The notes under the pieces: generated by a model
Told to the model about the DNA's origin: nothing
Databases searched by the model: none
What the model saw: only the letters and a program-made list of their open reading frames with translations
From: JAUSIF01 sp040901465
Lineage (GTDB): Bacteria; Pseudomonadota; Alphaproteobacteria; Rhizobiales; Xanthobacteraceae
DNA length: 17,386 bases
Direction: 5' to 3'
Assembly: GCA_040901465.1 (NCBI GenBank)
Contig: JBBDYN010000040.1
Span: 1-17,386, forward strand
In this document: positions 7,537 to 14,939 of the stretch, in pieces
Numbering within the stretch: position 1 is the first letter of the stretch
Layout of the letters: each line of letters begins with the position of its first letter
Position numbers and translations under genes: made by a program

Positions 7537-7578
7537 GTGGAAGCGTCCCGCTTCCACATGAAACGTGAATCGCACTCT
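7519..7578. repeat. Long perfect-armed palindrome over the murG start
   Basis: CGTTTCATGTGGAAGCG (7529-7545) and its exact reverse complement (7549-7565) flank a 3-nt loop. The pairing then continues with AGAGTGCGAT (7519-7528) against ATCGCACTCT (7569-7578), interrupted only by a 3-nt bulge (7566-7568). The total is 27 paired bases per arm. It spans the murG initiation region and lies in the 85-nt ftsW-murG gap. It looks like a dispersed palindromic element, but I cannot name a family. Confidence 0.9.
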
Positions 7579-7621
7579 AACTTATTGAATGAAGCAGGAT
7601 TCACGCTTGCTCTAGGCGCGT

Positions 7622-8779
7622 TCATGCGCGCGCGCCCGCGAGCAGACCCTCGCGCTCGAGCGCGGCGATCCGTTCCGCGCGCGGGCGGCGCCGCGTGAGC
7701 GCCACCAGCATCCCCATGCCGTAGGCGAGCGAGATCAGCGAGGAGCCGCCATAAGAGATGAACGGCAGCGTCATGCCCTTGGCCGGCACGAGATGCAGGT
7801 TCACAGCCATCGCGATCGACGACTGCAGCCCGAACAGGAGCGCCAAACCCGAGATCGCAAGCCGCGCGAACGGGTCCTCGTCGCGCTGCGCATGGAACAG
7901 CGCGCGCAGGACGACGAATGCGAACAGCGAGACGAGGATGAGGCAGAGCACGATGCCGAATTCCTCCGCCGCCACCGCGAACACGAAGTCGGCATGACCG
8001 TCGGGCAGGATGCGCTTCACCGTCCCCTCGCCCGGCCCGCGCCCGAGCCACCCGCCGCGCGCGAAGGATTCGATCGCGGTGTCGATCTGGAACGTGTCGC
8101 CCGAGCTGGGATCGAAGAAGCGCTGAAAGCGCGCGGCCACGTGCGGGATGAATTGGTAGGCGAGGACGACGCCAGCGCCCCCGGTGGTGACGAGGGCGGC
8201 GACCCAGATCCACGCCAGTCCCGACAGGAAGAACAGCGTGCACCAGATCAGCACGAGCAACACGGTTTGCCCGAAATCGGGTTGCAGCACGAGCGGAGCA
8301 ATCGACGCGCCGAGCAGGCTGACCGCAATCAAGGTCGTCGGCATTTCCGGCCGGCGCGCGCTCTCCGCGAAAGCCCAGGCCGCGAGCACCGCGAATGCCG
8401 GCTTCAGGAATTCCGACGGCTGCACGCTGATGCCGAGCAGGCTGATCCAGCGCCGCGCGCCTTTGACCTCGGCGCCGACGACGAGCGTCGCGAGCACGAG
8501 CGCCAGACTCACGAAGAAGACGACGAGCGCCGCGCGGCGCACCTGGCGCGGGCTCAGGAGCGACGTCGCCGCGAGCACGGCGAGCGCCGGCAGGAGATAG
8601 AGCGCCTGCCGATTCACGAAATGAAACGGGTCGTAGCCGAGCCGGATCGCCACCGCCGGGCTCGCCGCGAGCAGCAGCACGATGCCGATGAGGACAAGCG
8701 CCACCAGCGCGCCGAGCAGCAACCGGTCGACCGTCCACCACCACTCGCCGAATAGCGTGCGCTGGGCTCGCGAAATCAT
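7622..8779 (-). CDS. ftsW: Septal peptidoglycan glycosyltransferase FtsW
   Basis: SEDS-family polytopic membrane protein that polymerises lipid II at the septum together with FtsI. The 385 residues have about ten hydrophobic segments. Family motifs are GARRWISLLGISVQPSEFLKP (start 107), LQPDFGQTVL (165-174), the loop LPDGHADFVFAVAAEEFG (258-275) with the Asp264 expected for activity, and the signature NLHLVPAKGMTLPFISYGGSS (start 327). The start MISRAQRTLFGEWWWTVDRL resembles Rhizobiales FtsW; the ribosome-binding site is weak (GGGGTC). It lies 368 nt after murD, the longest gap in the window, and 85 nt before murG. Its partner ftsI is encoded upstream in the same direction. Confidence 0.96.
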   Translation of the reverse strand: MISRAQRTLFGEWWWTVDRLLLGALVALVLIGIVLLLAASPAVAIRLGYDPFHFVNRQALYLLPALAVLAATSLLSPRQVRRAALVVFFVSLALVLATLVVGAEVKGARRWISLLGISVQPSEFLKPAFAVLAAWAFAESARRPEMPTTLIAVSLLGASIAPLVLQPDFGQTVLLVLIWCTLFFLSGLAWIWVAALVTTGGAGVVLAYQFIPHVAARFQRFFDPSSGDTFQIDTAIESFARGGWLGRGPGEGTVKRILPDGHADFVFAVAAEEFGIVLCLILVSLFAFVVLRALFHAQRDEDPFARLAISGLALLFGLQSSIAMAVNLHLVPAKGMTLPFISYGGSSLISLAYGMGMLVALTRRRPRAERIAALEREGLLAGARA

Positions 8780-8936
8780 GGGACCCCGGCTCCGGGCTGG
8801 AAACGGCGGCAGTCTTGAACCTCCAGGGTTGACGAGCCCTTAAGCGGAATTGCGGCCGAATTCCTTGCCATGTCCGGCGCCGCGCGATCACTGATGGCCG
8901 ACAAGTTGGTTTTCGTCATGGCCGGGCCGGCGCGCC

Positions 8937-8966
8937 GCCAGCGCTGCCAAAGGAACCAGCGCTGGC
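8937..8966. repeat. Ten-bp perfect inverted repeat upstream of ftsW
   Basis: GCCAGCGCTG (8937-8946) and CAGCGCTGGC (8957-8966) are exact reverse complements around a 10-nt loop. It abuts the larger repeat element on the murD side and may be its edge. No T-tract follows in the direction of transcription, so it is not called a terminator. Confidence 0.65.
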
Positions 8967-8970
8967 ACTT

Positions 8971-9120
8971 TACTAGAACTTGGCGAAGCGCGGTCTTGGC
9001 GCGCCGAGACCCGGCCATCCACGCCTTTCTCCACTCACAAGGACGTAGATCACCGGGTCTCGCCGCGCCAAGGCTGCTCGCGTTCCGCTCGCAGGGCGCG
9101 GCGGCCCGGTGATGACGGGA
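8971..9120. repeat. Dispersed inverted-repeat element in the murD-ftsW gap
   Basis: GGCGCGCCGAGACCCGG (8998-9014) is the reverse complement of 9053-9069 with one mismatch. A competing fold pairs ATCACCGGG (9049-9057) with CCCGGTGAT (9105-9113) and CGCCGCGCC (9061-9069) with GGCGCGGCG (9095-9103). The wording (CCCGGCCATCCACG, GATCACCGGG, CCCGGTGATGACGG) resembles repeats I associate with Bradyrhizobium-type genomes. Element boundaries are approximate. Confidence 0.75.
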
Positions 9121-9147
9121 GAGAGTGAAGCCCCCGAATGACAGTCC

Positions 9148-10548
9148 TTAAGCTTTCCCCACCCCCGGCAACCTCAGCACCAGATCCCGGAACTCATTCC
9201 CGCGCACTTCGAAATTCGGATACTGGTCGTAGCTCGCGCAGGCGGGCGACAACAGCACCACAGGCTGCGCCGCGTCGGAGGCGGCGGCGTCGCGCGCCGC
9301 GTATTCCACCGCCCGGTCGAGCGTGCGCACGACGTCGTGCTTGACCTTGCCTTCCATCCCCGCGGCGAACGCAGGCGCCGCCTCACCGATCAGATAGGCT
9401 TTGCGGATGTGCGGAAAATAGCGTTCGAGATCGGCGACCCCGCCCTCTTTCGCGCGCCCGCCCGCGATCCAGAAAATATCCGTGAAGCTCTCGAGCGCGC
9501 GCGCCGCCGAGTCGGCGTTGGTCGCCTTCGAATCGTTGATGAAGAGGACCGCGCCCTTGCGGCCGACCTCTTCCATGCGATGGTGCAGTCCGGGAAAGCT
9601 CCGCATGGCGAAATCGATCGCTTCGGAGGAAATGCCGAGTGCGCGCGCGGCCGCGTAGGCCGCGGCGGCGTTTTGCGCGTTGTGCGCGCCGCGCAGGCTG
9701 CCGATGCCGGAGAGCGAAAGCGAATGGCGCCGCGTGCCGCCTTCCATGTCGGTCAAGCTTTCGCCGTCGAGGTGAATGCCGTCGCTTGCGAATTTCCGCC
9801 GCACCGAAACGCGCACCACCTTGGTGCCGTCGCGCTCCGCGCGCTCGGCAACCGAGGCGCAGAAGTCGTCGTCGACGCCGATCACCGCGGTGCCGTTATA
9901 GCCAATACCCGTGATGAGCTGCTCCTTGATCGCGGCGTAATTCCGGAACGCGCCGTGGCGATCGATGTGGTCGGGTGTGACGTTCAACAATACGCCCACC
10001 GATGGATCGAGCGTCGGCGCGAGATCGATCTGAAATGACGAACACTCGATCACGTGCACGCGCGCCTGACTCGGTGCGGCGAGCGAAAGGATGGGCGTGC
10101 CGAGATTGCCGCCCACGGCGACGTCGCGCCCGTTCTTCGCGAGAATATGTGCGAGCAGCGCCGTCGTCGTCGACTTGCCGTTGGTCCCGGTGATCGCCGC
10201 GAACGGCGACTTTGGGGCGCGGGCGCGCCGCTCACGGCAAAACAGTTCGATGTCGCCGATCACTTCGACCTCGGCGCGGCGCGCGAGCTTGACCGTCCAG
10301 TGCGGCGCCGGATGCGTGAGCGGGACGCCGGGAGCGAGAACGAGCGTAGCGATGTTCTTCCAGTCGATTTCGCGCAGGTCGCCGGTGGTGACGCCCTTAT
10401 CTTCCGCCTCGGCCACCTTGTTCGGCTTGTCGTCGAACGCGACGATCGTGGCCCCGCCCGCGGTCAGCGCCGCACAGGTCGCGAGGCCGGAACTGCCGAG
10501 TCCGAATACGGCGACCGTGCGCCCGCGGAAAATGGTAATGGGCGTCAT
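9148..10548 (-). CDS. murD: UDP-N-acetylmuramoyl-L-alanine--D-glutamate ligase
   Basis: Cytoplasmic Mur ligase that adds D-Glu to UDP-MurNAc-L-Ala. The 466 residues show a Rossmann-like N-terminal domain with VAVFGLGSSGLAT (12-24), the ATP P-loop GTNGKSTTT (121-129), NVTPDHIDRH (189-198), the LHHRMEEVG segment of the central domain and the C-terminal NDSKATNADSAARAL and WIAGGRAKEGG typical of MurD. The ATG at 10548 gives a normal length, though its ribosome-binding site is weak. It is separated from mraY by a 198-nt repeat-filled gap and from ftsW by 368 nt, so it is the only gene here with long repeat-bearing gaps on both sides. Confidence 0.97.
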   Translation of the reverse strand: MTPITIFRGRTVAVFGLGSSGLATCAALTAGGATIVAFDDKPNKVAEAEDKGVTTGDLREIDWKNIATLVLAPGVPLTHPAPHWTVKLARRAEVEVIGDIELFCRERRARAPKSPFAAITGTNGKSTTTALLAHILAKNGRDVAVGGNLGTPILSLAAPSQARVHVIECSSFQIDLAPTLDPSVGVLLNVTPDHIDRHGAFRNYAAIKEQLITGIGYNGTAVIGVDDDFCASVAERAERDGTKVVRVSVRRKFASDGIHLDGESLTDMEGGTRRHSLSLSGIGSLRGAHNAQNAAAAYAAARALGISSEAIDFAMRSFPGLHHRMEEVGRKGAVLFINDSKATNADSAARALESFTDIFWIAGGRAKEGGVADLERYFPHIRKAYLIGEAAPAFAAGMEGKVKHDVVRTLDRAVEYAARDAAASDAAQPVVLLSPACASYDQYPNFEVRGNEFRDLVLRLPGVGKA

Positions 10549-10574
10549 GCGAGTGCCGCCGCGAGCACATGTGC

Positions 10575-10710
10575 CCCTCTCCCCTTGGGGGAGAGGGTGG
10601 CGAGGGCGAAGCCCGAGCCGGGTGAGGGGGTGACGGCGTCGAAAGGATGGGCCCCCTCACCCGCCTCGCCGCTTACGCGGCTCGGCACCCTCTCCCCCAA
10701 GGGGAGAGGG
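10575..10710. repeat. Palindromic repeat element between mraY and murD
   Basis: Two outer 24-bp arms, 10575-10598 and 10687-10710, are perfect reverse complements of each other and centre on CTCCCCTTGGGGGAG. Nested inside are CGGGTGAGGGGG (10619-10630) and its exact reverse complement (10652-10663), and a GCCGC-TTAC-GCGGC hairpin. The element takes up about 70% of the 198-nt gap. Repeats of this wording are, to my knowledge, common in GC-rich proteobacterial genomes. It carries no gene and no T-tract. Confidence 0.9.
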
Positions 10711-10746
10711 AAAGGGGGTCGCCGCCGCCGGATTGACCCCACCGCC

Positions 10747-11835
10747 TCACCTTAACTTCAGCGTCGAGAGCCCGACGAGCGCGAGCACGAGCGCGATGAT
10801 CCAGAACCGGATCACGATCTGCGCTTCGGTCCAGCCGAGCTGCTCGAAATGATGATGGATCGGGGCCATCTTGAACACGCGCTTGCCGGTAAGCTTGAAC
10901 GAGGCGACCTGCACGATCACCGACACGGCTTCGAGCACAAACAGTCCGCCGATGATCGCGAGCGCGATCTCGTGCTTGGTCGCAACCGCGATCGCGCCGA
11001 GCAGCCCGCCGAGCGAGAGCGATCCCGTGTCGCCCATGAAGATCGACGCCGGCGGCGCGTTGAACCAGAGGAAGCCGAGCCCCGCGCCGATGACGGCGCC
11101 GCAGACGATGGCGAGCTCGCCCGCGCCGGATATGTGGCGAATCTGCAGATAGTCGGCGAACACGACATTGCCCGCGAGATAAGCAATCAGCGAGAACGTC
11201 GCCGCCGCGATCATCACCGGCACGATGGCGAGCCCGTCGAGCCCGTCCGTGAGATTGACGGCATTGCCCGCGCCGACGATGACGAAAGCACCGAGCACGA
11301 TGAAGAACCAGCCGAAATCAATCACGAGGTCCTTGAAGAAGGGCAGCGCGAGCGCGTTCGAGACCGGCGAATTGTCGAGCAGCGTGATCGAGAGCACGGC
11401 CGCTCCGCCGATCAGCGCCTCAAGCGCGAGCCGCAGCTTGCCCGAAAGCCCGCCCTGCGCCGAGCCGTTCGCGATCTTGAGATAGTCGTCGGCAAGGCCG
11501 ATCACGCCGAAGCCGAGCGTCACCGCGAGCACGATCCATACATAGGGATTGGTGAGGTTCGCCCAGAGCAGCGTCGAAACCACGAGCCCGGACAGGATCA
11601 TCAGCCCGCCCATGGTGGGCGTGCCCTTCTTCTTCAGGATGTGCGATTGCGGGCCGTCCTCGCGGATCGGCTGGCCCTTGCCCTGCGAGGAGCGCAACCG
11701 CTCGATGATCATCGGCCCGAATAGAAACACGAACATGAGCGCCGTGAGCACCGCGCCGCCGGTGCGGAACGTGATGTAGCGGAAGACGTTGAGCGGCCCG
11801 AACAGCTCGGAGAATTGCGAGAGCCAGTAGAGCAC
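10747..11835 (-). CDS. mraY: Phospho-N-acetylmuramoyl-pentapeptide transferase
   Basis: Polytopic inner-membrane transferase that moves phospho-MurNAc-pentapeptide onto undecaprenyl phosphate to make lipid I. The 362 residues contain about ten membrane segments with the family landmarks GTPTMGG (71-77), the Asp pair in ADDYLK (115-120), NLTDGLDGLA (194-203), FMGDTGSLSLGG (266-277) and the histidine-rich APIHHHFE (324-331). The start is GTG at 11835, giving MLYWLSQFSELFG as in Rhizobiales MraY, supported by a strong AAGGAGG 4 nt upstream. It lies 10 nt after murF, and murD is 198 nt downstream beyond a palindromic element. Confidence 0.97.
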   Translation of the reverse strand: MLYWLSQFSELFGPLNVFRYITFRTGGAVLTALMFVFLFGPMIIERLRSSQGKGQPIREDGPQSHILKKKGTPTMGGLMILSGLVVSTLLWANLTNPYVWIVLAVTLGFGVIGLADDYLKIANGSAQGGLSGKLRLALEALIGGAAVLSITLLDNSPVSNALALPFFKDLVIDFGWFFIVLGAFVIVGAGNAVNLTDGLDGLAIVPVMIAAATFSLIAYLAGNVVFADYLQIRHISGAGELAIVCGAVIGAGLGFLWFNAPPASIFMGDTGSLSLGGLLGAIAVATKHEIALAIIGGLFVLEAVSVIVQVASFKLTGKRVFKMAPIHHHFEQLGWTEAQIVIRFWIIALVLALVGLSTLKLR

Positions 11836-11839
11836 CTTG

Positions 11840-11846
11840 CCTCCTT
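11840..11846 (-). promoter_or_regulatory. Strong ribosome binding site of mraY
   Basis: Minus-strand AAGGAGG lies 4 nt before the mraY GTG and overlaps the last base of the murF stop codon. It is one of the best Shine-Dalgarno matches in the window. It supports the unusual GTG start and suggests that ribosomes ending murF can restart on mraY. Confidence 0.8.
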
Positions 11847-13276
11847 CAGGCCGTTGCGTCCGCGGCGCTGGGCGCGCGGAAGCGTTCGGACAGCAACTTT
11901 ACGATCGGCGCCATGCGACTGCCATGCGAGCCCTTCACCATGACCGCGTCACCCGGACGCATCGCCGCCACCACCTCGGATTCGAGCTCCGCCGCCGTCT
12001 CGGCATAGCCGCCGCGCATGGCCGCGGGCAAGGCTTCCCATAATTCGCGCATGAGCGGGCCAACGCAGAATACGACGTCGACTTTGGCGGCAAGGACGGC
12101 TTCGGCCAGCCCCCGGTGCAGCTCCTTCGCGTCGGGGCCGAGTTCCAGCATGTCGCCGAGGACGGCGATCCTCCGTCCGCGCTTGCCGATCAGCGCCTGG
12201 CCCAGCACGTCGAGCGCCGCGCGCATGGAGGCGGGACTGGCGTTGTAGCTCTCGTCGATCAGCAGCGCCTTGCCGCCGCCGAGGTCGAGCGTAAACCGGC
12301 GGCCTCGCCCGGTCGGCGGCACGAGACCCGCGAGCGCGAGCCCCGCCTTGGCCAGGTCGGCGTCCGCGAGCTTGACCGCCGCGAGCACGGCGAGGCTGTT
12401 CAGGACGAGATGCCGGCCCGGCGCGCCCACCTTGAACGTGATGTCGTCGCCGAGAATGTTCGCGCGCACCGTCGAGCAGTCGGCCTTCAGCGCCACGTCG
12501 ATAAGCCGCGCCTCGGAGCGCTCGTGCTCGCCGAACCCGACGACGCGGCTGACTTTGGCTTTGCGCGCCGCGGCGGCGAGCCGGTCGAATTGCGGATTGT
12601 CGCGCGGCAGCACCGCCGCGCCCCCGCGCTCGAGCCCGAGAAAAATTTCCGCCTTCGCGTCGGCGATCGCCTCGACGTTTGCGAAGAATTCCAGATGCAC
12701 CGGCTCGACGGTCGTGATGATCGCCACCTGCGGCCGCACGAGATGCGTGAGCGGCTCGATCTCGCCAGCGTGGTTCATCCCGAGCTCGAATACCGCGAAG
12801 CGCGCGCTTGCCGGCAGCCGGGCGAGTGAGAGCGGCACGCCCCATTGATTGTTGAACGATGCCGCCGAGACATGGGTTTCGCCGTCACCCGACAACGCGA
12901 GATTGAGCGCGTCCTTGGTGCCGGTCTTGCCGGCGGAGCCGGTGACGGCGATCACCTGGGCATCGGAAGGTTTGCGCGCGGCGGGGGCTCGGGCGCGCAG
13001 ACCTTCCAGCACGTCGGGCACGACCGCGAGCGGCGCGCCCTTCGGCATCGCCGCGAGCCGGTCGTCAGCCACGACCGCGAGCGCGGCCCCGCGCGCGAGT
13101 GCGTCGGCGACATAGTCGTGGCCGTCGACCCGGTCGCCCTTGATTGCGAAGAATGCCTCGCCCGGCGCCATCGTCCTGCTGTCGATGGAAATGCCGGGGA
13201 TCGCCCCGGCCGGCGCGCCCTCTAGCCGCGCCCCCGTCGCCTTGGCGAGCGCATCGAGCGTCCACAACGCGCTCAT
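11846..13276 (-). CDS. murF: UDP-N-acetylmuramoyl-tripeptide--D-alanyl-D-alanine ligase
   Basis: Cytoplasmic Mur ligase that adds the D-Ala-D-Ala made by Ddl and so completes the pentapeptide. The 476 residues begin with the sugar-nucleotide domain (ISIDSRTMAPGEAFFAIKG, from residue 29), followed by the P-loop GSAGKTGTKD (113-122), FNNQWGVPLSLARLP (141-155), FELGMNHAGEIEPLTH (163-178) and the C-terminal DESYNASPASMRAAL and LGDMLELG. The ATG overlaps the murE stop as ATGA, suggesting coupling. The stop TGA overlaps the mraY ribosome-binding site by one base. Confidence 0.97.
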   Translation of the reverse strand: MSALWTLDALAKATGARLEGAPAGAIPGISIDSRTMAPGEAFFAIKGDRVDGHDYVADALARGAALAVVADDRLAAMPKGAPLAVVPDVLEGLRARAPAARKPSDAQVIAVTGSAGKTGTKDALNLALSGDGETHVSAASFNNQWGVPLSLARLPASARFAVFELGMNHAGEIEPLTHLVRPQVAIITTVEPVHLEFFANVEAIADAKAEIFLGLERGGAAVLPRDNPQFDRLAAAARKAKVSRVVGFGEHERSEARLIDVALKADCSTVRANILGDDITFKVGAPGRHLVLNSLAVLAAVKLADADLAKAGLALAGLVPPTGRGRRFTLDLGGGKALLIDESYNASPASMRAALDVLGQALIGKRGRRIAVLGDMLELGPDAKELHRGLAEAVLAAKVDVVFCVGPLMRELWEALPAAMRGGYAETAAELESEVVAAMRPGDAVMVKGSHGSRMAPIVKLLSERFRAPSAADATA

Positions 13277-14727
13277 GTCTTCTCCCCGAGCGCCGCCCGC
13301 ACTTCCGCGTGATCCGAAAACGGCAAGGTGCGGTCGCCTACGATCTGGCCGGTTTCATGGCCCTTGCCGGCAACGAGCAATACGTCGCCGGGGGCAAGCT
13401 CGGCAATGGCCGCCTTGATCGCCTCGGACCGGTTGCCGATCTCGATCGCGCCCGGTGCCGCTGCGAGAATCGCCGTGCGGATCGCGGCCGGATTTTCGCT
13501 CCGCGGATTGTCGTCGGTGACGAAGACGCGGTCGGCCCGCCGCACGGCGATCTCGCCCATGAGCGGACGCTTGCCCGGGTCGCGGTCGCCGCCGCAACCG
13601 AACAGCACGATCAGCCGCTTGGCATACGGACGTAGCGCGTCGAGCGCGTTCGCCAGCGCATCCGGCGTGTGCGCGTAGTCGACGAAGATCGGCGCGCCCT
13701 TCTTCTCGCCGACGCGCTCGAGGCGCCCGGTCGCGCCTTGCAGTTTTTCCAGCGCAGCGAGCGCGTCCGCTGCATTCGCTCCGGTCGCGATGGCGAGGCC
13801 TGCCGCGATCAGCCCATTGGAAATCTGGAAATCGCCAACGAGCGGAAACTTCACGCGATGATCTTTGCCGCCGGCATGCACCGTGAGAATTTCGCCGAAG
13901 CCCTCGCGCTTCATCTCGCGCAACTGAATATCGCTTCGCTTGCGGCCGGCCGTGAGCAAACGCAATTCGCGCTTTTCCGCGATCGCCGCGATGATCCCTG
14001 CCTCCGAGCTGTCCGCGTTCACGACCGCCGCCGCGCCCTTGGGCAGCAGCGTATCGAACAGCCGCAGCTTCGCCGCGCGGTAGGCCTCCAGCGTCTTGTG
14101 ATAGTCGAGATGATCGCGCGTGAGATTCGTGAACGCGCCAGCTGCGAGCCGCACACCATCGAGCCTGCGCTGATCGAGGCCGTGCGACGAGGCCTCCATG
14201 GCGAGATGGGTCACGCCCTCGTTCGCGAGCCGATTCATGAGCATGTGCAGCCCGACCGGATCGGGCGTCGTCAGGCTCCCCTTGACCTCGCCGCTCGGCG
14301 TCGTGACCCCGAGCGTACCGAGGCTCGCGGCTTGCTTGCCGAGCGCGGCCCAAATCTGTCGCGCGAACGAAGCCACTGAGGTTTTTCCGTTGGTGCCGGT
14401 AACGGCGACGATCGTCCCGGGCTGGCGCGCAAACAGCTTCGCGGCCCCGAGCGCGAGCACCGTGCGTGCATCGCGCACGCGCACATAAGGTGTCGTCGAA
14501 GGCAGATCAGCGGGCCGCTCGGCCTCGCCCACGATCGCGACCGCGCCGCGCCTGGCGGCATCCGCGGCAAAGCGCGCTCCGTCCGCGCGGCTGCCGGCAA
14601 TTGCCACGAATACGTCGCCCGCCTTCACCTCGCGGCTGTCGGCGGTGAGTCCGGTGACGGCGATGCCCGCAGGCGCCTGAGCCTCGGGTCCGAGCAGTTC
14701 GCACAGATCGAATTTGGTGCCCGGCAT
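13273..14727 (-). CDS. murE: UDP-MurNAc-L-Ala-D-Glu--meso-diaminopimelate ligase
   Basis: Cytoplasmic Mur ligase that adds the third stem residue. The 484 residues show TADSREVKAGDVFVAIAG (28-45), the P-loop GTNGKTSVA (111-119), EASSHGLDQRRLDGV (178-192), NLTRDHLDYH (201-210) and, in the C-terminal domain, FGCGGDRDPGKRPLMG followed by DNPR (406-409). The DNPR motif is the established marker for meso-diaminopimelate rather than lysine, so the peptidoglycan is probably of the DAP type. The ribosome-binding site is weak. Upstream is a 212-nt gap with a large palindromic element, and downstream the stop overlaps the murF ATG. Confidence 0.97.
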   Translation of the reverse strand: MPGTKFDLCELLGPEAQAPAGIAVTGLTADSREVKAGDVFVAIAGSRADGARFAADAARRGAVAIVGEAERPADLPSTTPYVRVRDARTVLALGAAKLFARQPGTIVAVTGTNGKTSVASFARQIWAALGKQAASLGTLGVTTPSGEVKGSLTTPDPVGLHMLMNRLANEGVTHLAMEASSHGLDQRRLDGVRLAAGAFTNLTRDHLDYHKTLEAYRAAKLRLFDTLLPKGAAAVVNADSSEAGIIAAIAEKRELRLLTAGRKRSDIQLREMKREGFGEILTVHAGGKDHRVKFPLVGDFQISNGLIAAGLAIATGANAADALAALEKLQGATGRLERVGEKKGAPIFVDYAHTPDALANALDALRPYAKRLIVLFGCGGDRDPGKRPLMGEIAVRRADRVFVTDDNPRSENPAAIRTAILAAAPGAIEIGNRSEAIKAAIAELAPGDVLLVAGKGHETGQIVGDRTLPFSDHAEVRAALGEKT

Positions 14728-14751
14728 CGGCGTCCGGTCTATCTGTTATTC

Positions 14752-14913
14752 GTCATTCCGGGGCACCAGCCCAAGTCGGCTGTTGCCGACTTGGGCATCT
14801 TCAAAGTGCCGACCTCGGGTAAACCCGAGATCGGTGCGGCGAACCCGGAATCCATGAACACCGAGCAAGAAACTGGATTCCGGGTCCGGCCCTTCGGGCC
14901 GTCCCGGAATGAC
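14752..14913. repeat. Multi-hairpin repeat element between ftsI and murE
   Basis: Outer arms GTCATTCCGGG (14752-14762) and CCCGGAATGAC (14903-14913) are exact reverse complements. Inside are CCCAAGTCGGC / GCCGACTTGGG (14770-14795, 4-nt loop), CTCGGG / CCCGAG (14814-14829), ACCCGGAATCCA / TGGATTCCGGGT (14843-14885) and GGCCC / GGGCC (14888-14900). The strand could fold into a multi-branched structure. The outer sequence is of the widespread GTCATTCCGGGxC type seen in alphaproteobacterial intergenic repeats. It fills most of the 212-nt gap; a 62-codon minus-strand frame across it is not a gene. Confidence 0.9.
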
Positions 14914-14939
14914 AAAGAACAGATCATCCGTATCTCGTA

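Larger units (their letters stand above)
8780..9147 (-). other. 368-nt murD-ftsW intergenic region filled with inverted repeats
   Basis: I find no credible gene here; short open frames on both strands are low-complexity by-products of the repeats. From the ftsW side there are about 150 nt with no clear feature, then a 10-bp hairpin (8937-8966), then a larger inverted-repeat element (8971-9120). I see no T-run after the hairpins and no convincing promoter. Co-transcription across the gap is likely, because all flanking genes run the same way, but the sequence does not prove it. Confidence 0.7.

Noticed and set aside
8776..9112. Small open frames on both strands in the murD-ftsW gap
   Set aside because: They are about 80 codons long, consist mainly of inverted-repeat sequence and lack a ribosome-binding site or recognisable motif.
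8838..9151. Scattered TTAA words as a possible CtrA site
   Set aside because: The TTAA words are not in the TTAA-N7-TTAA arrangement expected for CtrA boxes.
14739..14927. 62-codon minus-strand frame between ftsI and murE
   Set aside because: It is almost wholly made of the palindromic element at 14752-14913 and has no family resemblance.
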